A stretch of 64,000 nucleotides of DNA. Origin: Sphingomonadales bacterium (GTDB lineage: Bacteria > Pseudomonadota > Alphaproteobacteria > Sphingomonadales > Sphingomonadaceae). Positions 26,574-35,653 of the stretch are shown one piece after another. The notes below the pieces were generated by a model that made no database searches, had not been told where the DNA came from, and saw nothing but the letters and a program-made list of their open reading frames with translations. The translations under genes were made by a program, and so were the position numbers. Location of the stretch: NCBI GenBank assembly GCA_016704425.1, contig JADJAC010000011.1:1-64000 (forward strand), written 5' to 3'. The first letter of the stretch is position 1; each line of letters begins with the position of its first letter.

Positions 26574-29465
26574 ATGTCCTTCCAGCCCTTGCGCGTTCTG
26601 CGATTCACCCTTGCTCTCCTTGCCACCCTTGGTCTCGTCACCCCGGCTAATGCGGCGCGACAAGGATCCAGGCCCATTGCGAAACGGTCTGCGCCTGTCC
26701 CAGTCGTTTCGACCGAACGGTCGACACCCTGGCTCTACAAGGGCAGCGACATACCGCCCGACCCGAACTGGCTTTTCGGGACATTGCCCAATGGTGTCCG
26801 TTATGCGGTGCGGCGCAGCGGGGTCCCGCCGCGCCAGGTTTCGGTCCGCGTCGATATTGAGGCCGGATCGCTCATGGAACGCGAGACAGAACGCGGTTTT
26901 GCCCATTTCATGGAGCATCTGAGCTTCCGGGGCTCCCGCTACATTGCCGATGGCGAAGCCATCAAGACATGGCAGCGACTGGGGGCGACGTTTGGCAGCG
27001 ACACCAATGCCAACACAACCTTGACCCAGACCGTCTACAAGCTGGACCTGCCGGGGGCGACGCGATCCGGCCTTGAAGAGAGCATCAAGATTCTTTCGGG
27101 CATGATGATGGCGCCTGAAATCTCCGAAAAGGGTGTTGAGACCGAACGTCGCACCGTCCTTGCCGAAGCGCGGGAGCGGCTCGGCGCCGGTATGCGGATC
27201 GGCGAAGCGACGACATCGCACTTCTTTGCCGGCCAGCTGCTCGCCAATCGCCAGCCGATCGGCACGACTGAAACTCTCAATGCCGCGACGCCGCAGGCGA
27301 TCAGGGCTTTCCATGATCGCTGGTATCGCCCTGAGCGCGCAGTGGTGGTGATCTCCGGGGATGGCGACCCGCTGGTTTTCGAGGATCTTGTCGCAAAATA
27401 TTTCTCTGACTGGAAGAGCGTTGGTCCATCCTTGCCGGATCCCGACTTCGGCCGACCGATCGAAGGCAAGGCGATTGCCAAATCCATTACCGAGCCCGGC
27501 GCGCCGCTTGTCGTGAGCATGGCCTGGTTGCGCCCGTGGTTTCAGAAGAATGACACGATCGCCTATAATCAGGGGCGTCTTGTTGACCTTGTCGCGCTGC
27601 GGCTGATCAACCGCAGGCTGGAGGAACGGGCGCGTGCAGGCGGCAGCTTCCTGCAGGCACAGGTTGATCAGGACGATGTCGCTCGTTCGGTCGACGGCAC
27701 CTTTGTGCAGATCGCACCTCTCGGCAATGACTGGCAGGCGGCACTTCGGGACGTGCGGGCAGTGATTGCTGATGCGATGACCAATCCAAGCTCGCAAGCC
27801 GACATCAATCGGGAGGCCAACGAATTTTTTGCGTCACTTCAAGTCGGCGTTGAAACGCAGCGTGCGGAGGCAGCAGCCAAGCAGGCCGATGATTTGATCG
27901 AGGCTGTCAACATTCGCGAGACCGTGGCGACAGCACAAGTCGCGCTTGATGTGTTCAGCGGAATCAAGGACGGCATTTCGCCAGAGAAGATCCTTGCTTC
28001 GACACGCAAACTGTTCACGGGGATTGGCCCGCGAGCCCTGCTGACGAGCCCGGTTCCGCTCGAAAATGCAGAAACGGAACTCGCTGCGGCGATCACTGCA
28101 CCGGTTTCGGCCATGGCCTCGACGGGCAGCGGAACGCCCGTCAGCTTCGATCAACTGCCCAGCCCGGGCAAGCCTGGCCAGATCAAGAAGCGAATCCCAA
28201 TTCCCGTCCCACAGATTGATGTTGAGCAGGTGACCTTTGCCAATGGGGTCAAGCTGCTCGTTTCTCCCAATCCATCCGAGCAGGGCAAGGTTTATGTCAA
28301 TGTTCGCTTCGGGGACGGGATGAAAGCCCTGCCTGCCAATCGCCAGACGCCAGCCTGGGCCGCGCCCGCCGCGCTTGTCGCGGGGGGTATTGGCCCGTTC
28401 GATCAGAATGCACTGGATCGTCTGACGAGCGGTCGAAAGATCAACATGGGCTTCGATATCACAGATGACGCATTCCAGTTCCGCGCCCAGACGCGCGCAT
28501 CGGATCTGACGGATCAATTGCGACTGATGGCGGCGGCCATCACCATGCCCCGCTGGGATCCGGCCCCGGTCCTGCGGGCACGCAATTCCTTCCTGACGGG
28601 CTATGACACGCTTGAATCCTCTCCGGGTTCGGTGCTTGGGCGCGATCTCGGCGGCTTTCTGCGTGGCGGTGATGCGCGCTGGTCGACTCCTACCAGAGCC
28701 GATGTCGAAGCTCTGACTCCCGGAGCGTTCCGGGCGTTTTGGGAGCCGCTTTTGAAGACCGGGCCCATCGAAGTCATGATCTTCGGGGATATTTCGGCCG
28801 ATGAGGCCGTTGCCGCAACCGCAGCGAGCTTTGGTGCGTTGAAGAAGAGACCCGTTAAGCGAGTCTCGATCAGACAAGCGTCTCCGGCGAGCGTCCCGCC
28901 CACTCCGGTTCCACTCGTGCGCACGCACAAGGGGCCGAAAGAGCAGGCCGCAGCTGTCCTGGCCTGGCCTCTTGGTGGCGGGCTCGGCAGCATTTTCGAA
29001 GCGAGGAAACTCGAAATTCTGGCGCAGATCTTCAATGACCGCATGTTCACCCAACTGCGTGAAGAAGAGGGGGCAAGCTACAGCCCGAATGTCGATTCAA
29101 GCTGGCCGACCGGCCTGGAAAGTGGCGGCAGCTTCATCGTGACGTCGCAACTCAAGCCGGAGGGCTTTGAACGGTTTTTCGCAATTTCCAGAGGGATTGC
29201 AGCGGACCTCGCGGCGCGTCCTGTTTCGTCGGACGAGCTGGCTCGCGTCATCAATCCGCTTCACGAATCGATCAATCGTGCCTCAAGCGGCAACTCCTTC
29301 TGGCTTGGTCAGCTGACGGGGGCCACCCGCGATCCGCGCAAGATCACGGCACTTCAGTCGCTGGTGACCGACTATCTCAAAATCACGCCCGCCGAAATCC
29401 AGCAGGCGGCCCGCAAATGGCTCGTCCCTGAAAAATCATTCCAACTGGAAGTAAAACCTGAATAG
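26574..29465 (+). CDS. M16-family zinc metallopeptidase, two-domain, 963 aa
   Basis: Signal-peptide start RFTLALLATLGLVTPANA, then an M16 catalytic half with the inverted zinc motif HFMEH (His111, Glu114, His115) and a distal Glu in ETERRTVLAEAR. The second half (from about residue 560, VEQVTFANGVKLLVSPNP) lacks HxxEH and acts as the partner half, as in pitrilysin-type periplasmic proteases. The ATG at 26574 follows ACAGGA; the frame is open further upstream only because it overlaps rpoN. Periplasmic peptide degradation is expected. Confidence 0.88.
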   Translation: MSFQPLRVLRFTLALLATLGLVTPANAARQGSRPIAKRSAPVPVVSTERSTPWLYKGSDIPPDPNWLFGTLPNGVRYAVRRSGVPPRQVSVRVDIEAGSLMERETERGFAHFMEHLSFRGSRYIADGEAIKTWQRLGATFGSDTNANTTLTQTVYKLDLPGATRSGLEESIKILSGMMMAPEISEKGVETERRTVLAEARERLGAGMRIGEATTSHFFAGQLLANRQPIGTTETLNAATPQAIRAFHDRWYRPERAVVVISGDGDPLVFEDLVAKYFSDWKSVGPSLPDPDFGRPIEGKAIAKSITEPGAPLVVSMAWLRPWFQKNDTIAYNQGRLVDLVALRLINRRLEERARAGGSFLQAQVDQDDVARSVDGTFVQIAPLGNDWQAALRDVRAVIADAMTNPSSQADINREANEFFASLQVGVETQRAEAAAKQADDLIEAVNIRETVATAQVALDVFSGIKDGISPEKILASTRKLFTGIGPRALLTSPVPLENAETELAAAITAPVSAMASTGSGTPVSFDQLPSPGKPGQIKKRIPIPVPQIDVEQVTFANGVKLLVSPNPSEQGKVYVNVRFGDGMKALPANRQTPAWAAPAALVAGGIGPFDQNALDRLTSGRKINMGFDITDDAFQFRAQTRASDLTDQLRLMAAAITMPRWDPAPVLRARNSFLTGYDTLESSPGSVLGRDLGGFLRGGDARWSTPTRADVEALTPGAFRAFWEPLLKTGPIEVMIFGDISADEAVAATAASFGALKKRPVKRVSIRQASPASVPPTPVPLVRTHKGPKEQAAAVLAWPLGGGLGSIFEARKLEILAQIFNDRMFTQLREEEGASYSPNVDSSWPTGLESGGSFIVTSQLKPEGFERFFAISRGIAADLAARPVSSDELARVINPLHESINRASSGNSFWLGQLTGATRDPRKITALQSLVTDYLKITPAEIQQAARKWLVPEKSFQLEVKPE

Positions 29466-29466
29466 T

Positions 29467-29883
29467 TCAGCGAGCGGGTGTCCAGCTCTTCGTGCGACAG
29501 AACGGCCCGATGCAGCCCTTAACTTCCAGTGTGCCGTCACGCAGGAGAGTAAGGTAGGATCGATAGGATTTTCCGGCGCGCGGGTCATAGGCTGTGCCTT
29601 CCCAGTTCCGCCCCGAATCCCGAAAGCCTGTGAGGATCGGAAGACCCTGGATTGGCCGGCTCCGAAGCGCCGGATCAGGATTGTTGACATCACGCGGCGG
29701 CCCGTTGGGATTGGGTTTGAGGATACGGGCAATCCGGCCGCAAAGCGCTCCGCCGCACGGTGCGATCTCGACAATGCTGTCCTTTTCGGTGGTCAGCCAA
29801 AGCCCGGAAACCGAAGCGGCTCCATGGGCTGGAGGGGCAGCGGCAAGGCTAAGCAGCAATGCAACGGGAATTGTACGCAACAT
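29467..29883 (-). CDS. DUF2147 secreted protein, 138 aa
   Basis: Signal peptide MLRTIPVALLLSLAAAPPAHG, then the DUF2147 pattern SGLWLTTEKDSIVEIAPCG, LCGRIARILKP, GLPILTGFRDSGRNWEGTAY and YDPRAGKSYRSYLTL, ending VKGCIGPFCRTKSW. Conserved cysteines suggest a disulfide in the periplasm. Family function unknown. Convergent with the M16 gene, whose stop is one base away. Confidence 0.85.
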   Translation of the reverse strand: MLRTIPVALLLSLAAAPPAHGAASVSGLWLTTEKDSIVEIAPCGGALCGRIARILKPNPNGPPRDVNNPDPALRSRPIQGLPILTGFRDSGRNWEGTAYDPRAGKSYRSYLTLLRDGTLEVKGCIGPFCRTKSWTPAR

Positions 29884-29930
29884 GGGAATCCTCTCTTGGC
29901 TTACACTCATGTAAGTGCAATGATTGGCCA

Positions 29931-31130
29931 ATGAAGCCAATCCCCTTTTTCGTCGCCGCCAGCCTTTTGGCTCTGGCAAGCCCTGCCCTTGCCGATACAA
30001 TCCGTGTCGAACCTGGTGCGGATGCGCAGTCGCGCTTGCAGTCCGCACTTATCGACGCAAAGCCGGGAGACATTGTGGAGATCGGCGCGGGCCGGTTCGA
30101 CCTGACTGACGGCCTGTCGCTCGATGTCGATCGGGTAACGGTCAGGGGCGCCGGGCCGAGTGCGACAATCCTCAGCTTCAAGGGCCAAAAGGGAGCAGGT
30201 GAGGGCCTGCTGGTGACGGCGGATGACGTCGTCCTGCGTGGCTTTGCCGTGGAGGATTCGCGCGGCGACGGTATCAAGTCCAAGGGCGCCAACCGCATTG
30301 TCTATCATGATCTGAGGGTCGAATGGACAGGTGGCCCCAAGGCGAGCAATGGCGCCTATGGTGTTTACCCCGTCGAATCCAGCGATATCCTGATCGACAA
30401 GGTTACAGTGAAAGGGGCATCGGATGCCGGCATCTATGTCGGGCAGTCGAAGAACATCATTGTGCGCAATTCGCTCGCCATGTTCAATGTTGCAGGAATC
30501 GAGATCGAGAATTGCTATGGTGCCGACGTGTACCAGAACGTCGCCACCCACAATGCGGGGGGCATTCTGGTGTTCGACTTGCCGAATCTTCCGCAAAAGG
30601 GCGGACATTCCGTGCGGATCTTCTCGAACCGGTCGGAACGGAACGACACACCGAACTTTGCCCCCAAGGGCAATATCGTCGCTGGGGTGCCGAACGGGAC
30701 CGGGGTGATCATCATGGCCAATCGGGACGTCCATGTGTTCAACAATATCCTGGGCGAGAACGGCAGCACCAACATCTTCATCGTCGGATATCGCAACAGC
30801 TTTACCGACACAGGCTATAATCCGCTTCCGGCCAATGTGGTGATCGGCGGCAACATGCATGGTCGCGCAGGCTATGCGCCTGGGCCGCAATTCGAGGGCG
30901 GTGCCGAAATGCTTGCAGCAATGGGCAGCGTTCCCCCGATTGTCTGGGACGGGACAGGCAGCAACATCCGGGTGACCGACAAGGTGCCGACGCTCTCCCT
31001 CGGCTTGACCGATCCCAAGGCACGCGCAACGTCTGCCAATCCTGCCGTTGTCGATCTGAGCCAGGGTGCCGAGCCGGCAATGCTTGCGCCGATCGTGTTG
31101 CCACAATCGATGGAGGCAGCGATCCGGTGA
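29931..31130 (+). CDS. Secreted parallel beta-helix protein paired with diheme cytochrome, 399 aa
   Basis: Signal peptide FFVAASLLALASPALA, then right-handed beta-helix repeats (VTVRGAGPSATILSFKG, VVLRGFAVEDSRGDGIKS, ILIDKVTVKGASDAGIYVG, IIVRNSLAMFNVAGIEIEN). This matches the beta-helix proteins found beside SO2930-type diheme cytochromes. The ATG at 29931 is used because the signal peptide begins there. Its stop overlaps the cytochrome start (GTGATG), so they are co-translated. The substrate and role are unknown; periplasmic polysaccharide binding or lyase activity is possible. Confidence 0.8.
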   Translation: MKPIPFFVAASLLALASPALADTIRVEPGADAQSRLQSALIDAKPGDIVEIGAGRFDLTDGLSLDVDRVTVRGAGPSATILSFKGQKGAGEGLLVTADDVVLRGFAVEDSRGDGIKSKGANRIVYHDLRVEWTGGPKASNGAYGVYPVESSDILIDKVTVKGASDAGIYVGQSKNIIVRNSLAMFNVAGIEIENCYGADVYQNVATHNAGGILVFDLPNLPQKGGHSVRIFSNRSERNDTPNFAPKGNIVAGVPNGTGVIIMANRDVHVFNNILGENGSTNIFIVGYRNSFTDTGYNPLPANVVIGGNMHGRAGYAPGPQFEGGAEMLAAMGSVPPIVWDGTGSNIRVTDKVPTLSLGLTDPKARATSANPAVVDLSQGAEPAMLAPIVLPQSMEAAIR

Positions 31131-32173
31131 TGCGTGCGTTTGCGGCATTGGCCGCATGGGGCTTGCTGGTCAGTGCAAGTCCGCCCATCCCGGTTGATGA
31201 TGCGCTGATTACGGGCGACACGCTTCCGGCAAGACTTGGCGAATTCCACCTTTTGGCGGGTCCTTACGGGCAGAAGCCCAATGCCGGGGTCACGCCCTAC
31301 CGGCTGAACACGCCGCTCTTTTCGGACTATGCCGAAAAATTCCGCTACTTTTACGTCCCTCCCGGCAAGAAGATCGGCTGGCGGGACGATGGCGTGCTCG
31401 ACTTCCCGGTCGGCAGCGTGCTCGTCAAGAGCTTCGGCTATCCCATTGACATGCGCGCGCCGACCAAAGGACTGCGGATTCTTGAGACGCGCCTTCTCAT
31501 TCACCGGACTTCGGGCTGGATCGCTCTCCCCTATGTCTGGAACGCCGATGGCAGTGAAGCGACCTTGCGGCGGGCTGGGATGCGGATCAATGTCAGCTGG
31601 ATTCACCTTGACGGGAAACCGCGCGCGATCAGCTATGCCATCCCGAATGTGAACCAGTGCAAGGGCTGCCACGATGACGGCGCCGGAGGGATAAGCCTGA
31701 TCGGCCCCAAGGCGCACAATCTCAACCGCGATGGGCAACTCGAGGCGGCCTTGCGTGCGGGCAGGATCGACCATTTGCCTGCAGACATTCCACGCCTGCC
31801 GGTTTGGGATGATCCTGCGTCTGCCAGTGTCGCGCTTCGCGCGCGGGCTTATCTTGAGGTCAATTGCGCGCATTGTCACAATCCGAAAGGTCCCGCGAAC
31901 ACGTCCGGGCTTTGGCTGAACTGGGAACAGGGCCCGGGTCCGAACCTCGGTATTTACAAACGGCCGACCGCTGCCGGGCGCGGGTCTGGCAATGATGAAT
32001 TTGCGATTGATCCGGGGCATCCGGAACGGTCGATCATGCTGTATCGCATGCAGAGCCTTGATCCGGGAATTGCCATGCCCGAACTGGGCCGCGCGAGTGT
32101 CCATCAGGAAGGCGTTGCATTGTTGAGCCAATGGATTGCGGCAATGCCGGTGCAGCCTGCCAATCAGCCGTGA
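31130..32173 (+). CDS. SO2930-family diheme c-type cytochrome, 347 aa
   Basis: An N-terminal hydrophobic leader, then RLNTPLFSDYAEKFRYFYVP, characteristic of the family, and two heme-c sites CKGCH (Cys177) and CAHCH (Cys246). A conserved tail carries PGHPERSIMLYRM and AMPELGRASVH with likely Met ligands. Periplasmic electron carrier or oxidase partner. ATG at 31130; GTG at 31127 is the alternative. Sits between the beta-helix gene and a small CxxC protein gene with overlaps on both sides. Confidence 0.85.
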   Translation: MRAFAALAAWGLLVSASPPIPVDDALITGDTLPARLGEFHLLAGPYGQKPNAGVTPYRLNTPLFSDYAEKFRYFYVPPGKKIGWRDDGVLDFPVGSVLVKSFGYPIDMRAPTKGLRILETRLLIHRTSGWIALPYVWNADGSEATLRRAGMRINVSWIHLDGKPRAISYAIPNVNQCKGCHDDGAGGISLIGPKAHNLNRDGQLEAALRAGRIDHLPADIPRLPVWDDPASASVALRARAYLEVNCAHCHNPKGPANTSGLWLNWEQGPGPNLGIYKRPTAAGRGSGNDEFAIDPGHPERSIMLYRMQSLDPGIAMPELGRASVHQEGVALLSQWIAAMPVQPANQP

Positions 32174-32547
32174 CTCTTGTCTTTGTCTACAATGCGGAAG
32201 CCGGAGTGCTGAATGGCATCATGGATTCGGCTCACAAGCTCTTCTCTCCATCGACCTACGCCTGCGATCTTTGTGCCATCACCCATGGCCTGACGCGCAT
32301 CAAGCCTGAATGGCGAGCCTGGCTGCAGCAGTCCGGCCGTGATGTGCAATTCTACCACAGGTCGGATTTCAGGCGGGCCTGGCCTGCCGCCGATATCCCG
32401 CTTCCAGCCATTCTGATGCAGGAGGGCGATCGACTCCGGCCGCTAATCAGTGCATCCGACCTTGCGGAGATCAGCGACGTCGGTCAACTGGTAGCCCTGC
32501 TTGAGGCCCGCTGTGACGGAGGCAAGAATGACGATCCGGCTTTATGA
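32170..32547 (+). CDS. Conserved small protein with CxxC motif, 125 aa
   Basis: GTG start at 32170 overlapping the cytochrome stop (GTGA). The sequence VTLVFVYNAEAGVLNGIMDS, then YACDLCAITHGL and a region of Trp, His and acidic residues, resembles an uncharacterised alphaproteobacterial family; CDLC could bind metal or be redox active. It has no signal peptide, unlike its two upstream neighbours. Its 3' end overlaps maiA by 20 bases. Function unknown. Confidence 0.65.
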   Translation: MTLVFVYNAEAGVLNGIMDSAHKLFSPSTYACDLCAITHGLTRIKPEWRAWLQQSGRDVQFYHRSDFRRAWPAADIPLPAILMQEGDRLRPLISASDLAEISDVGQLVALLEARCDGGKNDDPAL

Positions 32548-33157
32548 TTATTGGCGTTCCTCGGCCAGCTACAGGGTTCGTATTGCCCTGAACATGAAAG
32601 GCCTCGCTTATGAGGCTGTCCCCACCAGCCTGCTCGATGGCGCGCAGCGCTCGCCGGATTATGTTGCCAAGAACCCGCAAGGCTTCGTGCCGATGCTTGA
32701 AGTCGGTGGATTGAGGCTCACGCAGAGTCTGGCGATCATTGACTGGCTGGATGCGACTCAGCCGGGCGTCCGGCTGATTCCATCCGATCCCGACAAGAGA
32801 GCGCATGCACTCGCAATGGCCTATCTGATTGCCTCAGACATTCATCCGCTCAATAATTTGCGGATCCTCAAATATCTAAAGAACGAACTCGGTGTCGAAG
32901 AGGCTGCTAGGGACGATTGGTATCGCCATTGGATCATTGAAGGCTTTGCGGCACTGGAGGCGATGGCCGATCGATCCGCACCCTATCTTGGAGGTGAGGA
33001 GCCCAATATCGCGGACATCTGCCTGGTTCCCCAAATGGCCAATGCGAACCGGTTCAACACACCGCTGGATGCATTTCCGAACCTTGTGCGGATCGATGCG
33101 GGGTGCAACGTGCTGGAACCCTTCAGGGCCGCGCGCCCAGATGCTGTCAAACCCTGA
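32528..33157 (+). CDS. maiA: Maleylacetoacetate isomerase (zeta-class GST), 209 aa
   Basis: The N-terminal thioredoxin-like domain starts MTIRLYDYWRSSASYRVRIA, holding the zeta-GST active-site motif SSxSYRVRIALN (Ser11-Ser14). The all-helical C-terminal domain carries ADICLVPQMANANRFN, typical of MaiA. It uses glutathione to isomerise maleylacetoacetate to fumarylacetoacetate in tyrosine/homogentisate breakdown. No other homogentisate gene lies nearby. ATG at 32528. Confidence 0.88.
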   Translation: MTIRLYDYWRSSASYRVRIALNMKGLAYEAVPTSLLDGAQRSPDYVAKNPQGFVPMLEVGGLRLTQSLAIIDWLDATQPGVRLIPSDPDKRAHALAMAYLIASDIHPLNNLRILKYLKNELGVEEAARDDWYRHWIIEGFAALEAMADRSAPYLGGEEPNIADICLVPQMANANRFNTPLDAFPNLVRIDAGCNVLEPFRAARPDAVKP

Positions 33158-33172
33158 ACAAAGGAGAAAGAG

Positions 33173-33580
33173 ATGTCGATCGAAGGCGGATGCTATTGCG
33201 GGGCTGTCCGGTACAAGTCCGAAGGGCCAGTGCTTATGAAGGCAGAATGTTTTTGCCGCGAATGCCAATATATCACGGGCGGCGGGTCTTTGCTCATCAT
33301 GGCAGTTCCGCTTGAGGGCTTCGCGCTGACGAAAGGCGCAGTGAAGGGCTATGCCCGCACGGATATCGAAGGAGCGGTCACGCGCGAATTCTGCCCGGAC
33401 TGCGGAACCCACCTGTTCACCCGGGCGCCGGCGTTCAAGGCAGGGATCATCATCAAGGTCGGTTCGCTTGATGACCAGTCACAGTTTGATGGCCCGGACA
33501 CTGCCAATTTCGCATGCGATGCGCGGCCCTATCATCGATTGCCGACCGATATTCCCGTCTTCCAGAAGTGGGGGCGATGA
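33173..33580 (+). CDS. GFA/CENP-V-type zinc-binding protein, 135 aa
   Basis: Short mss4-like fold protein of the glutathione-dependent formaldehyde-activating (GFA) family: GGCYCGAVRYKSEG-like start, ECFCRECQYITGGG and CPDCGTHLFTR give the zinc cysteines. A good Shine-Dalgarno AAGGAGAAAG (33159-33168) precedes the ATG. Enzyme activity is uncertain in this family. Its stop overlaps the TonB receptor start (ATGA). Confidence 0.85.
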   Translation: MSIEGGCYCGAVRYKSEGPVLMKAECFCRECQYITGGGSLLIMAVPLEGFALTKGAVKGYARTDIEGAVTREFCPDCGTHLFTRAPAFKAGIIIKVGSLDDQSQFDGPDTANFACDARPYHRLPTDIPVFQKWGR

Positions 33581-35631
33581 CAAAGGGCCCATTCCTGTGT
33601 GCAGTCGTGGCGAGTTGCGTTGCGTTTCCCTCGATAAGCCAGGCGGAAGCCCCGGACATCGTCGTTACCGGATCCGCCCTTCCGGCGGCGAAGGGCGATG
33701 CGGCCTATGATATCGTTACAATCGACCGGGATCGGCTGGAGGGAACAGCATCGAACCGCATTGAAGACGCATTGCGCGATGTCGCAGGGCTTCAGCAGTT
33801 CCGGCGTTCGGATGCGCGATCGGCCAATGCGACCAGCCAGGGCGCGACCCTCCGCGGCCTTGGCGGCAACGCGTCGTCACGCGCGCTGCTTGTGCTTGAC
33901 GGCGTCCCGCAGAGCGATCCGTTCGGCGGCTGGGTCACATGGCCAGCCTTCCAGACAATTCGGCTGTCGAATGCGCGCGTCACGCGTGGCGGCGGATCCG
34001 GCATATTCGGATCAGGTGCACTTTCGGGAACAATCGAGCTCTCAAGCCTCGGCGCAGCGCAGGTCGAGGGCCTTATCGGTGACTTCAGCTACGGCAGCCG
34101 CCAGTCCGTTGAGGGCAATATCCTCGCTGGTGGCCGAATCGGGAGCGGTTTTGGCTTTGTGACCGCAAGCTATGCACGTGGCGATGGATTTGTTCCGATT
34201 GTAGCGCGCCAGCGTGGGCCGGTCGATATTGCGGCGCCCTATGAACAGGCAAGCCTGGCGGTGCGTGGCGTTGCGCCGCTTTCAGCCGACACCGAACTGC
34301 AGGTCTCTGCGCTTGCCTTCACGGACCGGCGGACGCGTGGCACGATTCTTTCGGACAATGGCGGTGACGGTGCAGATGCCAGCCTGCGCGTCGTTCACAC
34401 CGGCGATTGGGCTTGGCAAGCCTTGGCCTATCTCCAGGCGCGCAAGTTTCGAAGCCGGTTTGTCAGCGTCAACGCAGCCCGCACCAACGCTACCCAGACT
34501 GTCGATCAGTTCAATGTCCCGTCGACGGGGATAGGTGCGCGCGTGGAGGTTCGCCCGCCGCTTGGTGACAGGATCGAACTGCGCCTTGGCGCAGACTATC
34601 GCCGGACGGTCGGCGAAACACGTGAATTGTTTACCTATGTCAATGCGTTACCGACGCGAATTCGCGAAGCCGGTGGCAATGGCGATACACTGGGCGCCTT
34701 TGCCGAACTTTCGGCTGAAATGGGGGCACTGACACTGACTGGTGGGGGCAGGGTCGATCATTGGAACATCCGCGACGGCCGCCTGCTTGAACGTACGCTT
34801 GCGACGGGTGCCGTCATCCGCAACGATCGTCCGGCCGATCGCGCAGGCTGGGAGCCGACCGGCCGCCTGGGACTTGCCTATGGCGCTGGCCCGGTCATAT
34901 TGCGCGGAGCGGCCTATCTGGGCTGGCGGCTGCCGACACTCAATGAACTCTACCGGCCATTCCGGGTCGGCGCAGACGCGACTGCCGCAAACCCCGCGCT
35001 GAAGACCGAGCGAAGCCGCGGTGTTGAAATCGGCATCGACTGGCGACCGGCGGAGGCGATCAGTCTGCGTGCAACCTTGTTTTCGAACCGCCTTGACCGG
35101 GCGATTGCCAATGTGACGCTGGGCACAGGGCCGGGAGTCTTCCCCGGAGTCGGGTTCGTCGCGGCTGGCGGTGCGTATCGCCAACGGCAGAATCTTGATG
35201 CGATCCGCAGCAACGGGGTTGAATTGGATGGGCAAGCCAAACTGGGAGAGTGGGCACTCGGCGCAAGCTACGCCTATGCCGATGCCAAAGTCAGAGCCAG
35301 CGGTGCCGCGTTCGCGCTTGACGGCTTGCGTCCGGCACAGGTTCCGCAGCATTTGGTGAGTGCAACGCTAGGCTGGCGTTGGCTGCAAGCCACAGCGCGA
35401 TACGCAACATCGCAGTTTGAAGATGACGCCAACGCGCGGCGCCTCGGGGATGCGTTCACAATTGATGCCATTGCCGTCATTCCGGTGACGCAACGTCTAA
35501 GCCTGTCTCTGCGCGGTGAAAACCTTGCAAATGCCAGCGTTGAAACAGCCATGAGCAGTGCGGGAACCGTTGAAAGGGCAACTCCGCGCACGCTCTGGGT
35601 CGGTGTCCGGCTGGTCGGGGGTAAGCGCTAG
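33577..35631 (+). CDS. TonB-dependent outer-membrane receptor, 684 aa
   Basis: Signal peptide CAVVASCVAFPSISQA, then PDIVVTGSALP (TonB-box area), a plug with RIEDALRDVAGLQQFRRSD and TLRGLGGNASSRALLVLDGV, and a long beta barrel with alternating aromatic/polar strands such as YLGWRLPTLNELYRPFRVGA. The ending RTLWVGVRLVGGKR is a barrel strand. It is smaller than many siderophore receptors and resembles BtuB/vitamin-type ones, but no riboswitch precedes it. The substrate is unknown. Confidence 0.85.
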   Translation: MTKGPFLCAVVASCVAFPSISQAEAPDIVVTGSALPAAKGDAAYDIVTIDRDRLEGTASNRIEDALRDVAGLQQFRRSDARSANATSQGATLRGLGGNASSRALLVLDGVPQSDPFGGWVTWPAFQTIRLSNARVTRGGGSGIFGSGALSGTIELSSLGAAQVEGLIGDFSYGSRQSVEGNILAGGRIGSGFGFVTASYARGDGFVPIVARQRGPVDIAAPYEQASLAVRGVAPLSADTELQVSALAFTDRRTRGTILSDNGGDGADASLRVVHTGDWAWQALAYLQARKFRSRFVSVNAARTNATQTVDQFNVPSTGIGARVEVRPPLGDRIELRLGADYRRTVGETRELFTYVNALPTRIREAGGNGDTLGAFAELSAEMGALTLTGGGRVDHWNIRDGRLLERTLATGAVIRNDRPADRAGWEPTGRLGLAYGAGPVILRGAAYLGWRLPTLNELYRPFRVGADATAANPALKTERSRGVEIGIDWRPAEAISLRATLFSNRLDRAIANVTLGTGPGVFPGVGFVAAGGAYRQRQNLDAIRSNGVELDGQAKLGEWALGASYAYADAKVRASGAAFALDGLRPAQVPQHLVSATLGWRWLQATARYATSQFEDDANARRLGDAFTIDAIAVIPVTQRLSLSLRGENLANASVETAMSSAGTVERATPRTLWVGVRLVGGKR

Positions 35632-35653
35632 AATCCAGCCGCAGTTGCCACGA

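Noticed and set aside
26361..27797. Open frame of 478 codons on the minus strand
   Set aside because: Antisense to rpoN and the M16 peptidase; the translation is rich in Arg/His/Pro with no family features.
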